A DNA stretch of 52,315 nt from an uncultured Dorea sp. (GCA_934295165.1 CAKRAT010000006.1:1-52315); one strand, 5' to 3'. Positions 43,401 through 52,078 are shown, numbered from the stretch's first letter. Notes: generated from the letters alone by a model not told the origin. Numbers and translations are program-made.

Positions 43401-44055
43401 TATGAAGAGACGGATTCAGGAATTAAAAGGCGAGATCCGTGCACTTGGAAATGTCAATGTCAATGCGATTGAAGAATATAAGAGTGTATCCGAACGTTAT
43501 GAATTCTTAAAAGGACAGCATGATGATCTGGTAGAAGCTGCAGAGACACTGGAACAGATTATTGAAGAACTGGATAATGCGATGCGCAAGCAGTTCAAAG
43601 AACAGTTTGCACGCATTGCAACAGAGTTTGACCAGGTATTCAAAGAAATGTTCGGAGGCGGCAAGGGAACACTGGAGCTGATGGAAGATGAGGATATCCT
43701 GGAAGCAGGAATCCGTATTATTGCACAGCCGCCTGGAAAGAAACTACAGAATATGATGCAGCTTTCTGGTGGTGAGAAAGCCCTGACAGCAATCGCACTG
43801 CTTTTTGCGATCCAGAACCTGAAACCGTCGCCATTCTGTCTGTTGGATGAGATTGAGGCGGCATTGGATGATAATAACGTAGACCGTTTTGCACAGTATT
43901 TGCACAAATTAACCCAATATACACAGTTTATTGTAATTACACACAGACGTGGTACAATGACAGCAGCGGACAGATTGTATGGTATCACCATGCAGGAAAA
44001 AGGTGTATCGACACTTGTATCTGTCAGCCTGCTTGAAAATGAACTGGATAAGTAG
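40495..44055 (+). CDS. smc: Chromosome partition protein SMC
   Basis: 1186 residues. N-terminal ATPase half with Walker A GPNGSGKS at 31-38, a long coiled coil (about 165-500), the hinge domain (about 515-670, with GYGNSIRRVM and GELINPGGSMTGG), a returning coiled coil (675-1015) and the C-terminal ATPase half. The C motif LSGGEKALTAIALLFA begins at about 1090 and is followed by Walker B FCLLDEIEAALDD. Together with ScpA and ScpB (not in this window) it extrudes DNA loops for chromosome segregation. Nine bases upstream of ftsY, so one operon. Confidence 0.98.
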   Translation: MYLKSIEVQGFKSFANKIKFEFHNGITGIVGPNGSGKSNVADAVRWVLGEQRVKQLRGGSMQDVIFSGTENRKPLSYASVAITLDNSDHKLPVDYEEVTVARKLYRSGESEYLINGKACRLKDVNELFYDTGIGKEGYSIIGQGQIDKILSGKPDERRELFDEAAGIVKFKRRKSMSVKKLEDERQNLVRVNDILSELEKQVGPLERQSEKAREYLKRKEELKTYDINMFLLEMERIRDQIRELEEKLRVTKGELEEATRQYADTKTEYESIEEQVEVIDDSIEKANRQLNETTILKQQLENQIALLKEQIHSARMNDEHFDQRANVIDSEMNVREGQLKELKTEKDSIVKQMEQKQSEEDKIKSELTDLQAKIAQITGSVDEKKNHIMEILNNRASTKAQIQKFDTMMEQIQVRKSQISREILANDSEIAEENENLNKFKMELKVISDKIISLNDENKEYETKIKELQTQISKESQKLQIGQSAFHREQSRLESLKNITERYDGYGNSIRRVMDNKDREKGLLGVVADIVKVEKDYEIAIETALGGSIQNIVTEDEETAKRMINYLKKNKFGRATFLPLTTIRANSGLNRPEALKEPGVVGTANKLVQVEKKYTTLADFLLGRTLVVDHIDHATTIARKYHQSIRIVTLEGELINPGGSMTGGAFKNSSNLLSRRREIEEFEKTVQKLKQEMMEMESLISALKDERAGYYEKTDVIGTELQKAYVIQNTAKMNADQASARIRSFKQQFDNLRNEAAKLDTQITEIMDNQESINVELDTSESLENDLNTDIEKEQKELEDIHTQENFKTRQSEQIHLEYAGLEQKYTFVTENIIRIREEMDKFRTELDELTRNKGGNSQEIAEKEKKIQELKQTIENSGELFEEIKKQIEDSKKEREELNKRHKSFFEKREEISKHMTDLDKEVYRLESQKEGYEEASEKQINYMWEEYELTLNHARELRNPNLTDLAGMKRRIQELKGEIRALGNVNVNAIEEYKSVSERYEFLKGQHDDLVEAAETLEQIIEELDNAMRKQFKEQFARIATEFDQVFKEMFGGGKGTLELMEDEDILEAGIRIIAQPPGKKLQNMMQLSGGEKALTAIALLFAIQNLKPSPFCLLDEIEAALDDNNVDRFAQYLHKLTQYTQFIVITHRRGTMTAADRLYGITMQEKGVSTLVSVSLLENELDK

Positions 44056-44064
44056 GAGGAAGAT

Positions 44065-45018
44065 ATGGGATTTTTTGAAAAACTGGTTGCCGGACTTGGC
44101 AAGACCAGAGACAATATCGTATCGGGAATGGACAGTATCTTTCACGGATTCTCCCGTATCGATGATGATTTTTATGAGGAACTGGAAGAAGTCCTGATCA
44201 TGGGGGACCTTGGTGTACAGGCAACATATGACATTCTGGATGATCTGAAAGAAAAAGTAAAAGAAAGACATATCAAAGAGCCCGTAGAATGTCGTGAACT
44301 TCTGATTGAAAGTATCAAAGAACAGATGGATATCGGAGAGACTGCATATGAATTCGAGAACCGTACATCCGTAGTAATGGTGATCGGTGTCAATGGTGTC
44401 GGAAAGACGACTACCATTGGAAAACTTGCCGGAAAGCTTCGTGCAGAGAATAAAAAAGTGGTAATCGCAGCGGCAGATACATTCCGTGCAGCGGCAGGAG
44501 AGCAGTTAAAAGAATGGGCAAACCGTTCCCAGGCAGAACTGATCGGCGGACAGGAAGGATCTGATCCGGCATCGGTTGTATATGATGCTGTTGCCGCAGC
44601 AAAGGCAAGACATGCGGATGTACTGATGATCGATACAGCCGGACGTCTGCACAATAAGAAGAATCTGATGGAAGAACTCCGAAAGATGAACCGTATTATT
44701 GACAGGGAATTTCCGGAGGCATACAGGGAGACACTGGTTGTGCTCGATGCAACGACAGGACAGAATGCCCTGCAGCAGGCAAAAGAGTTCAACGATGTAG
44801 CAGAAATTACAGGAATCGTCCTAACAAAGATGGATGGAACTGCAAAGGGAGGAATCGCAGTTGCGATCCATGCAGAACTGGGCGTTCCGGTAAAATATAT
44901 TGGTGTTGGAGAGACCATTGACGATCTGCAGAAATTTGATGCAGACGATTTCGTAAATGCGTTGTTCGAAAGACCAAAAGAGGAGGAAGATTCCAAGGAT
45001 GAGAGTTCCGAAGAATAA
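44065..45018 (+). CDS. ftsY: Signal recognition particle receptor FtsY
   Basis: SRP-receptor GTPase bringing ribosome-nascent chain complexes to the membrane. 317 residues: an N domain (1-95) starting with an amphipathic, membrane-seeking helix MGFFEKLVAGLGKTRD, then the G domain with VIGVNGVGKTTTIGKLA, ADTFRAAAGEQLKEWA, IDTAGRLHNKKNLMEEL, LTKMDGTAKGG and GVGETIDDLQKFDADDF. It lacks the long acidic A domain of E. coli; instead there is a short acidic C-terminal tail. AGGAGG precedes the ATG. Confidence 0.98.
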   Translation: MGFFEKLVAGLGKTRDNIVSGMDSIFHGFSRIDDDFYEELEEVLIMGDLGVQATYDILDDLKEKVKERHIKEPVECRELLIESIKEQMDIGETAYEFENRTSVVMVIGVNGVGKTTTIGKLAGKLRAENKKVVIAAADTFRAAAGEQLKEWANRSQAELIGGQEGSDPASVVYDAVAAAKARHADVLMIDTAGRLHNKKNLMEELRKMNRIIDREFPEAYRETLVVLDATTGQNALQQAKEFNDVAEITGIVLTKMDGTAKGGIAVAIHAELGVPVKYIGVGETIDDLQKFDADDFVNALFERPKEEEDSKDESSEE

Positions 45019-45088
45019 TTTCGGAAAAGAAAACTCTAAAGATCAGAATCCTGATATGAGTACTAAAAAGGAAGTGAGGAAGTACGAG

Positions 45089-46303
45089 ATGTTAACATTA
45101 GAAAAATTCAAACAAGCGAGTGAGCTCGTAAAAGAAGTAACCCTTCCAACCAAGCTGGTATACAGCGAATACTTAAGCAGCCAGACGGGTGCAGATGTCT
45201 ATCTGAAGCCTGAAAATATGCAGTATACAGGTGCTTACAAAGTACGTGGGGCATATTACAAGATCAGCACGATGAGTGAAGAAGATAGAAAGAAAGGTCT
45301 TGTTACGGCATCGGCCGGCAACCATGCACAGGGTGTGGCATATGCAGCAAAGAAATTTGGCTGTAAAGCAACGGTTGTTATGCCGACTGTTACACCGTTG
45401 ATCAAGGTAAACCGCACAAAGAGTTACGGGGCTGAAGTCGTATTACACGGAGATGTCTATGATGATGCCTGTGCATATGCAATGAAACTGGCAGAAGAAG
45501 AGGGATATACATTTGTTCATCCGTTCGATGATCTGGATGTTGCAACCGGACAGGGAAGTATCGCGATGGAGATTTTTGATGAACTCCCAGATGTAGATTA
45601 TATCCTTGCACCAATAGGTGGAGGCGGACTGATTACCGGTGTATCTACACTTACAAAAATGCTGAATCCAAATGTAAAAGTAATCGGTGTAGAACCAGCC
45701 GCAGCTGCAAGTATGACGGAAGCATTCAAAGAAAGACATCCGGTAACACTTGCAAGTGCCAACACAATTGCCGACGGTACAGCCGTAAAACGTGTAGGCG
45801 AAAAGATTTTCCCATATGCAGAGAAGAACATTGATGAAGTTATTACAGTTGCAGACGATGATCTGATAGGAGCATTCCTTGATGTAGTAGAGAATCATAA
45901 GATGATCGTAGAGAATTCAGGACTTCTGACAGTCGCAGCTTTAAGACAGCTTGACCTGAAAGGTAAAAAAGTCGTATCTATCCTAAGTGGCGGCAACATG
46001 GACGTAATCACCATGTCTTCCATCGTACAGCATGGATTAATTCAGAGAGACCGAATCTTCTCTGTATCCGTACTCCTTCCGGATAAACCGGGAGAACTGG
46101 TACGTGTGGCATCTACAATCGCAAAAGCAAACGGTAATGTAATCAAGCTGGAACACAACCAGTTCGTAAGCACCAACCGTAACGCAGCAGTAGAACTTCG
46201 AATCACACTGGAAGCATTCGGAACCGAACACAAACACCAGATTATGAAAGCATTAGAAGACGAAGGTTTAAGTCCAAGAGAAGTTAACGCTAAGCTTTAC
46301 TAA
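45089..46303 (+). CDS. ilvA: Threonine ammonia-lyase with C-terminal ACT domain
   Basis: PLP enzyme converting threonine to 2-oxobutanoate and ammonia. 404 residues. PLP lysine is Lys51 in YTGAYKVRGAY, the phosphate loop is SAGNHAQGVAYAA, and GGGGLITG and a late SGGNMDV follow. A single ACT-like regulatory domain (about 325-404) places it between the biosynthetic IlvA and the catabolic TdcB groups, so feeding isoleucine synthesis or threonine catabolism are both possible. ATG 45089 follows GAAGTGAGG; two in-frame upstream ATGs lack an RBS. It sits where ylxM-ffh often follows ftsY. Confidence 0.9.
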   Translation: MLTLEKFKQASELVKEVTLPTKLVYSEYLSSQTGADVYLKPENMQYTGAYKVRGAYYKISTMSEEDRKKGLVTASAGNHAQGVAYAAKKFGCKATVVMPTVTPLIKVNRTKSYGAEVVLHGDVYDDACAYAMKLAEEEGYTFVHPFDDLDVATGQGSIAMEIFDELPDVDYILAPIGGGGLITGVSTLTKMLNPNVKVIGVEPAAAASMTEAFKERHPVTLASANTIADGTAVKRVGEKIFPYAEKNIDEVITVADDDLIGAFLDVVENHKMIVENSGLLTVAALRQLDLKGKKVVSILSGGNMDVITMSSIVQHGLIQRDRIFSVSVLLPDKPGELVRVASTIAKANGNVIKLEHNQFVSTNRNAAVELRITLEAFGTEHKHQIMKALEDEGLSPREVNAKLY

Positions 46304-46316
46304 TATTATATATTTC

Positions 46317-46370
46317 AAAAAAGAAGTAGCTGTCAATACAAATTTGTGTATTGACAGCTACTTCTTTTTT
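46317..46370 (+). terminator. very strong terminator after ilvA
   Basis: AAGAAGTAGCTGTCAATACA pairs with TGTATTGACAGCTACTTCTT (20-bp stem, small AATTTG loop), with A-run before and T-run after. Suited to both strands, although the next gene is co-directional. Confidence 0.95.
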
Positions 46371-46467
46371 ATATAATATATCCATTTCCGATTGTTGTAA
46401 AAACACTCCCCCACGAAAAAATAAAATAGCATATAAACATTTTTTGAATGAATATTCACAATACTAC

Positions 46468-46505
46468 TTGACAACACATGTATCATTGTATACAATTATA
46501 CATGT
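46468..46505 (+). promoter_or_regulatory. promoter and 30-bp palindromic operator of the Re-citrate synthase/GntR/icd unit
   Basis: TTGACA at 46468-46473, 17-base spacer, TACAAT at 46491-46496. Over the -10 lies the perfect 12-bp palindrome ATTGTATACAAT (46485-46496). It sits inside a larger palindrome, ACATGTAT at 46476-46483 and ATACATGT at 46498-46505, with a single mispaired position per side. The centre fits the general GntR operator form GT(M)-N0-1-(K)AC, and a GntR regulator is encoded second in the unit, so autoregulation is likely. Transcript leader is about 50 bases. Confidence 0.82.
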
Positions 46506-46550
46506 TGAATTTAGCACTTTACTATAACAAATTATCTTAGAAAGCAGGCG

Positions 46551-47951
46551 ATGAAAAAAATGGAAAACAGGAAAGTATACCTGGATGATCATACAAATTT
46601 ATTGCAACTGGAAGAACACATGTATCCGCTAGTGGATGTACAGACGCCGAATGTATTCCGTAATCTGTTCCATTATGATGAGATTCCGAAAATTGCATTC
46701 AATGACCGAATTGTTCCACATTGTATGCCGGATGAGATTTGGATCACAGATACGACATTCCGGGACGGACAGCAGTCACGTGCTCCGTACAGTACTGAAC
46801 AGATTGTAACATTATATGATTATTTCCATCGTCTGGGCGGTCCGAAAGGAAAGATCAGACAGTGCGAATTCTTCCTTTACAGCCAAAAGGACAGAGATGC
46901 CGTATACAAATGTATGGAAAGGGATTATAAATTTCCGGAAGTAACAAGCTGGATCCGTGCAAGTAAGAAAGACTTCCAACTGGTAAAAGAGATCGGAATG
47001 AAAGAAACCGGTATTCTGGTAAGTTGTTCGGACTATCATATTTTTTATAAATTAAAGATGACAAGACGCGAGGCAATGGAACATTACCTTTCCATCGTAA
47101 GAGAATGTCTTGAGACCGGAATCAGTCCGAGATGTCATCTGGAAGACATCACACGTTCTGATATCTACGGATTCGTTATTCCGTTCTGTCTGGAACTGAT
47201 GAAACTGATGGATGAGTATAAAATCCCGGTAAAGATTCGTGTCTGTGATACGATGGGATATGGAGTAAACTATCCGGGAGCCGTGATTCCTAGATCCATT
47301 CCTGGAATCATCTACGGTCTCAGAGTACATGCCGGTGTTCCAAGTGAACTGATCGAGTTCCACGGTCACAATGATTTCTACAAAGCAGTCAGCAACTCCT
47401 CAACCGCATGGTTATATGGAGCCTGCAGTGTGAACTGTTCACTTTTTGGAATCGGAGAGCGAACCGGTAATACACCGCTGGAAGCAATGGTATTCGAATA
47501 TGCCCAGCTTCGAGGAACGCTGGATGGTATGGATACAACTGTTATTACAGAACTTGCAGATTATTATGAAAAAGAGATTGGTTACAGAGTTCCTTCCAGA
47601 ACACCTTTCGTCGGCAAGAACTTTAATGTAACCAGAGCCGGAATCCATGCAGACGGTCTCCTGAAAAATGAAGAGATCTATAATGTATTCGATACAGGCA
47701 AATTTCTGAACCGTCCGCCGCTTGTAGCAATTTCCAATACATCCGGACTTGCAGGTATTGCCCACTGGATTAATACATACTTTAAGCTTCCGGACGATAA
47801 GAAAGTAGATAAGAATTCAGAACTGGTAAATGCAGTAAAAGAATGGGTAGATGAACAGTATGAAGAAGGACGTGTCACTGTTCTTACGGATGATGAGCTG
47901 ATTGCAGTCATCGACAATAACTGCAAAAGACTGGGTATAGATTTGATTTAA
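46551..47951 (+). CDS. HMG-CoA-lyase/isopropylmalate-synthase family acyltransferase, predicted Re-citrate synthase
   Basis: 466 residues. DRE-TIM metallolyase barrel with ITDTTFRDGQQSR (catalytic Arg-Asp), RCHLEDITRSD, and the metal-binding EFHGHNDFYKA (His271, His273). It lacks the C-terminal LeuA allosteric domain of normal 2-isopropylmalate synthases. The N-terminal extension (1-60) and the lineage resemble the anaerobe Re-face citrate synthase first known from Clostridium kluyveri. The neighbours GntR and NADP-isocitrate dehydrogenase, with no leuBCD, favour citrate for 2-oxoglutarate. Citramalate or homocitrate synthase remain possible. ATG at 46551 or 46560 both fit the AAAGCAGG site. 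Confidence 0.68.
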   Translation: MKKMENRKVYLDDHTNLLQLEEHMYPLVDVQTPNVFRNLFHYDEIPKIAFNDRIVPHCMPDEIWITDTTFRDGQQSRAPYSTEQIVTLYDYFHRLGGPKGKIRQCEFFLYSQKDRDAVYKCMERDYKFPEVTSWIRASKKDFQLVKEIGMKETGILVSCSDYHIFYKLKMTRREAMEHYLSIVRECLETGISPRCHLEDITRSDIYGFVIPFCLELMKLMDEYKIPVKIRVCDTMGYGVNYPGAVIPRSIPGIIYGLRVHAGVPSELIEFHGHNDFYKAVSNSSTAWLYGACSVNCSLFGIGERTGNTPLEAMVFEYAQLRGTLDGMDTTVITELADYYEKEIGYRVPSRTPFVGKNFNVTRAGIHADGLLKNEEIYNVFDTGKFLNRPPLVAISNTSGLAGIAHWINTYFKLPDDKKVDKNSELVNAVKEWVDEQYEEGRVTVLTDDELIAVIDNNCKRLGIDLI

Positions 47952-47965
47952 CAGAGGTGTTTTTA

Positions 47966-48619
47966 ATGGAAGAATATCAGGACAGATCCTTACGAGGAAG
48001 AGTGTTCCAGCGTCTGCGGGAAGATATTCTGAATGGAGTATACAAAGATCATGAAGAATTACGAGAGGTAACGATCGGTGAAGAACTTGGGGTGAGCAGA
48101 ACACCGGTACGGGAAGCTCTCAGACAATTGGAGTTGGAAGGACTGGTTACGATCATTCCGAATAAAGGAGCATATGTAACTGCCATTACAAGAAAGGATG
48201 TAAATGATATTTATAAAATCCGATCGCAGCTGGAAGGTCTGTGTGCAAACTGGGCTACGAAATATATTACCGATGCACAGATAGAAGAACTGGAAGAGAT
48301 TATTCTTTTATCCGAATTTCATTTGCACAAAAAAGGAGCCAGTCAGATTGAACAGATGTCCGAGATGGATGGGAAGTTCCATAAGATCCTGTATGAAGCT
48401 TCTAACAGCAGAATTCTGGAACATGTACTGACAGATTTGCATAAATATGTACAGCTTGCCAGAACAATGTCGATTGAAGCTCCGAAACGGGCCGAAAAGT
48501 CAATCGAAGAACACCGGGAAATCTTGGAAGCAATCAAAGCAAAAGATGCAGCAAATGCAGAACAGCTTGCAAATGAACATATCATGCATGTAATGGAAAA
48601 CCTGCATCTGGGAGAATAA
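47966..48619 (+). CDS. GntR-family transcriptional regulator (FadR subfamily, FCD domain)
   Basis: 217 residues. Winged helix at about 8-75 (RVFQRLREDILNGVY..GEELGVSRTPVREALRQLELEGLVTIIPNKGAYV). An all-helical FCD effector domain follows, with a metal-site-like D..FH.......N..L pattern (MDGKFHKILYEASNSRIL) and E..RA..S..EH..I..AI. FCD regulators bind carboxylic acids, so citrate or another TCA acid is a reasonable ligand. It sits between the synthase and icd genes and probably binds the palindrome at 46476-46505. ATG 47966 is preferred over GTG 47957. Confidence 0.88.
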   Translation: MEEYQDRSLRGRVFQRLREDILNGVYKDHEELREVTIGEELGVSRTPVREALRQLELEGLVTIIPNKGAYVTAITRKDVNDIYKIRSQLEGLCANWATKYITDAQIEELEEIILLSEFHLHKKGASQIEQMSEMDGKFHKILYEASNSRILEHVLTDLHKYVQLARTMSIEAPKRAEKSIEEHREILEAIKAKDAANAEQLANEHIMHVMENLHLGE

Positions 48620-48661
48620 TACATGAACAGACATATGGATAGATAGAAAGGAGACAGCACT

Positions 48662-49864
48662 ATGGCAAAAATTAAAATGACTACACCAATCGTAGAGATG
48701 GACGGAGATGAGATGACAAGAATCCTCTGGAAGATGATTAAAGAAGATCTTCTGGAGCCATACATTGACCTGAATACGGAATATTATGATCTTGGTCTGG
48801 AACACAGAAATGAGACAGACGATCAGGTAACCATTAATGCGGCAAATGCAACAAAGAAATATAAAGTTGCAGTCAAATGTGCAACGATCACACCAAATGC
48901 AGCCCGTATGACAGAATATGATCTGAAAGAGATGTGGAAGAGTCCGAACGGAACGATCCGTGCCATCCTGGATGGAACCGTATTCCGTGCACCAATCGTA
49001 GTAAAAGGTATCGAACCATGCGTAAAGAACTGGAAAAAACCAATTACGATTGCAAGACATGCTTATGGTGATGTCTACAAAAATACAGAGATGAAGATTC
49101 CGGGATCTGGAAAAGTAGAACTGGTTTACACTGCAGAAGACGGAACCGAGACAAGAGAACTTGTGCATAATTATGCAGGACCGGGGGTTGCCCAGGGTAT
49201 GCACAACTTATGTGGCTCTATTGAAAGCTTCGCAAAGAGCTGCTTCAATTATGCATTGGATACAAAGCAGGATCTGTGGTTTGCAACGAAAGATACCATT
49301 TCGAAAAAATATGACCACACATTCAAAGATATCTTCCAGGAAATCTTTGACAAAGAGTATGCAGATAAATTCAAAGAAGCAGGCATTACATATTTCTACA
49401 CACTGATTGATGATGCGGTTGCACGTGTCATGAAGTCAGAAGGCGGCTATATATGGGCATGCAAGAACTATGACGGAGATGTTATGAGCGATATGGTATC
49501 TTCAGCATTCGGTTCTCTGGCTATGATGACCTCTGTACTGGTATCACCAGACGGCAACTACGAATACGAAGCCGCACACGGAACCGTACAGCGTCACTAT
49601 TACAAGCACCTGAAAGGGGAAGAAACCTCTACAAACTCTGTTGCAACCATTTTTGCATGGACAGGAGCACTCAGAAAACGCGGAGAACTGGATGGAAATA
49701 CAGAACTGATGGCATTCGCAGACAAACTTGAAAAAGCAACCATCGACACCATCGAAGAAGGCAGGATGACAAAAGACCTGGCATTGATCACAACACTGGA
49801 GAATCCTACGGTACTGAACAGCGAGGGATTCATAAAAGCAATTGCGGAGAAGCTTGCTATTTAA
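48662..49864 (+). CDS. icd: NADP-dependent isocitrate dehydrogenase (type II, eukaryote-like)
   Basis: Oxidatively decarboxylates isocitrate to 2-oxoglutarate. 400 residues in the homodimeric, eukaryote-like subgroup: the start [47 protein letters not shown], the GTVFRAPIV segment and the late [34 protein letters not shown]. The RHYYKHLKG basic cluster suits NADP rather than NAD. GAAAGGAG precedes the ATG. No aconitase gene is in the unit; it would have to lie elsewhere. Confidence 0.94.
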   Translation: MAKIKMTTPIVEMDGDEMTRILWKMIKEDLLEPYIDLNTEYYDLGLEHRNETDDQVTINAANATKKYKVAVKCATITPNAARMTEYDLKEMWKSPNGTIRAILDGTVFRAPIVVKGIEPCVKNWKKPITIARHAYGDVYKNTEMKIPGSGKVELVYTAEDGTETRELVHNYAGPGVAQGMHNLCGSIESFAKSCFNYALDTKQDLWFATKDTISKKYDHTFKDIFQEIFDKEYADKFKEAGITYFYTLIDDAVARVMKSEGGYIWACKNYDGDVMSDMVSSAFGSLAMMTSVLVSPDGNYEYEAAHGTVQRHYYKHLKGEETSTNSVATIFAWTGALRKRGELDGNTELMAFADKLEKATIDTIEEGRMTKDLALITTLENPTVLNSEGFIKAIAEKLAI

Positions 49865-49889
49865 TCCATCATGTCGGCTGTCACCGATC

Positions 49890-50100
49890 GGAATAAACTT
49901 ACAAGGTCCTATCCAGTGCTGACTCCAACATGGGGAAATTCTAAAGCAAAAAAGTTGACCTAAAAACGAGCTCACAAAAATCCAAACTCGACATTCGTCT
50001 CAGCCAGTGGATTTTTTGTGAGCAAACGGTCAACTTTTTTACTTAAGAATTACCAACCATGAGTCCGTATGCACTGGATAGGACCTTGTAAGTTTATTCC
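49890..50100 (+). repeat. Copy C of the convergent-boundary hairpin element
   Basis: Outer arms at 49890-49919 and 50071-50100 match 30/30. Middle arms at 49934-49960 and 50028-50054 match 24/27, and inner arms at 49970-49984 and 50008-50023 pair with one bulged T. Boxes: GCTGACTCC (49918-49926) at the place of GTTCAGGTTCC, TAAAAAC (49961-49967), AAACTCG (49984-49990), apical hairpin GAC-ATTC-GTC (49990-49999), CTCAGCCAG (49999-50007), and CTTAAGAATTACCAAC (50042-50057), which matches copy B at 15 of 16 bases. Lies 25 bases after the icd stop and 44 bases from the ABC-F gene end. Confidence 0.85.
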
Positions 50101-50143
50101 AACTTTTATGAAGGTACGGGGATCTAGCTTAGTGAATGAAACA

Positions 50144-52078
50144 TCAAACCTCTTCAGCCAGCTCCTCCCATTTTTCATACAATCCTTCCAGCTCCTCCGC
50201 AATCGCAGCCTTTTCTTTCGCCAGTTCCTGGCATTTTACGGAGTTGGTAAAAATCTCTTCCTGAACCATCAGGGCATCAATCTCGCCGTCGCGGTCTTCG
50301 AGTTCACTGATGCGTTCCTCGGTCTTTTTCAGTTCGTTCTGACGCTTTCTGAGTCTTGCCTGAGCTTCTTTCTGTTCCTGCCAGCTTAATTTGGACTCCG
50401 ATACGGAATTGGCTGAGCTGTTGTCTGTATCGGAAACAGCAGAAGCGGAGGTTCCGGCATATGCGGTCGTCAGTTCTTCTTTTTTCTCCAGATAATAATC
50501 ATAATTTCCAATATAGTTCACAAAGGTATGATTTACCAGATCCAGAATACGTGTTGCAGTCTGGTTGATGAAGTATCGGTCATGAGATACATACAGTACC
50601 GTGCCGGTATAATCATTCAGTGCATTTTCCAGAATCTCCTTTGAAGCGATGTCAAGGTGGTTTGTCGGCTCATCGAGGATCAGGAAATTAGCTTCGGAGA
50701 GCATTAATTTTGCAAGAGAGACACGTCCGCGTTCCCCACCACTTAAGGAACTGATCTGCTTGAATACATCATCACCTGTAAAGAGGAAGGCGGCAAGTAC
50801 ATTACGGATCTCTGTATTGGTCAGTGCCGGATAATCATCTGAAATCTCATCGAAGATGGTCTTCTCCATATGAAGTACGTGATGTTCCTGATCGTAATAT
50901 CCAATCTTTACATTGGAGCCAAGCGTATAAGTTCCGGAATCTGCAGATACGACACGGTTGAGGATTTTCAGAAGGGTTGTCTTACCGGTTCCGTTATCAC
51001 CGATCACTGCAACATGCTCACCTCTCTTGATCTCAAAATTAATATCTGTGAAAAGTTCCTGCCCCGGGAATGCTTTACTTAAGTTTTCCACCGTCAGTAC
51101 GTCATTACCACTGACGCAGGATGGTTCCAGTTTCAGGTGTATGTCAGTGTTAACTTCCATTGGTTTTTCAATGGTCTGCATCTTCTCAAGCATCTTTTCA
51201 CGGCTTTCAGCACGTTTGATCGATTTCTCACGGTTAAATGAACGTAGTTTTTCAATCACTGCTTCCTGGTGCTTGATTTCCTGCTGCTGATTCAGATATT
51301 CTTTGAGACGGATGTCGCGAAGCTGCTGTTTCTTCGCTGCGTAATCACTGTAATTCCCAATATAAGTACGCAGTTCTCCAAGCTCAATTTCCAGAACTTT
51401 CGTGACAACTTTGTTCAAAAAATAACGGTCATGGGAGACGATTAGTACCGCTCCCTGATAATTCAGCAGATAGGTCTCCAGCCATGCGATAGAGTTTAGA
51501 TCCAGGTGGTTTGTCGGCTCATCGAGAAGCAGGATATCCGGTTTTGTCAGCAGAAGTTTGCCGAGTGATACGCGGGTTTTCTGTCCGCCGGAAAGTGTAT
51601 CGACCGGTTTCGTAAAATCATTTTCCGTAAATCCAAGTCCTTTTAATACGCCTGTGATCTCGCTTTCATATGCGTATCCGTTCTCACGTTCAAATGTGGC
51701 AGTAAGACGGTTATACGTTTCCAGCCGTTCATTCAGTGTATCTTCGGACAGGTGTTTCAGTTCCATCTCAATCTCGCGGATACGGCGTTCCATCGCGATA
51801 ATACCGGATTTTGCGGTACGCACTTCTTCATAGATCGTGTTCCCACTCTGCATTTCCTGATGCTGGGCCAGATAGCCGAGAGTCTTTCCCTTTGTCAGAA
51901 TGACATTTCCGTCATCCGGGGAGAGTTCGCCTACGATCATCTTAAGAAGCGTTGATTTGCCGGCACCATTCGGTCCGACAAGCGCCACTTTTTCGTGATC
52001 TTCTATGTGAAAGGATCCATCTTTTACAATGAGGTGTTCCCCAAAGGCTTTCTGAATCCCGTGACATGCTAATATCAT
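50144..52078 (-). CDS. ABC-F family ATP-binding protein (ribosome-associated)
   Basis: 644 residues without membrane segments. Two ABC ATPase domains: Walker A GPNGAGKST (35-43) with signature LSGGQKTRVSLGKLL and LLLDEPTNHLD, then GDNGTGKTT with LSGGERGRVSLAKLM and LILDEPTNHLD. A linker of about 80 charged residues between them (the ribosome-reaching P-site interaction motif) and a C-terminal coiled coil from about 560 are the ABC-F layout. Members ease stalled ribosomes and some protect against antibiotics; this one looks like a housekeeping YdiF/Uup-like type. Start at 52078 is set by GGAGG on the minus strand. Confidence 0.93.
   Translation of the reverse strand: MILACHGIQKAFGEHLIVKDGSFHIEDHEKVALVGPNGAGKSTLLKMIVGELSPDDGNVILTKGKTLGYLAQHQEMQSGNTIYEEVRTAKSGIIAMERRIREIEMELKHLSEDTLNERLETYNRLTATFERENGYAYESEITGVLKGLGFTENDFTKPVDTLSGGQKTRVSLGKLLLTKPDILLLDEPTNHLDLNSIAWLETYLLNYQGAVLIVSHDRYFLNKVVTKVLEIELGELRTYIGNYSDYAAKKQQLRDIRLKEYLNQQQEIKHQEAVIEKLRSFNREKSIKRAESREKMLEKMQTIEKPMEVNTDIHLKLEPSCVSGNDVLTVENLSKAFPGQELFTDINFEIKRGEHVAVIGDNGTGKTTLLKILNRVVSADSGTYTLGSNVKIGYYDQEHHVLHMEKTIFDEISDDYPALTNTEIRNVLAAFLFTGDDVFKQISSLSGGERGRVSLAKLMLSEANFLILDEPTNHLDIASKEILENALNDYTGTVLYVSHDRYFINQTATRILDLVNHTFVNYIGNYDYYLEKKEELTTAYAGTSASAVSDTDNSSANSVSESKLSWQEQKEAQARLRKRQNELKKTEERISELEDRDGEIDALMVQEEIFTNSVKCQELAKEKAAIAEELEGLYEKWEELAEEV

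Noticed and set aside
44172..44996. 274-residue open frame antisense to ftsY
   Set aside because: Serine-rich mirror of a strongly conserved gene, with no ribosome binding site and no recognisable domain; a codon-bias shadow.
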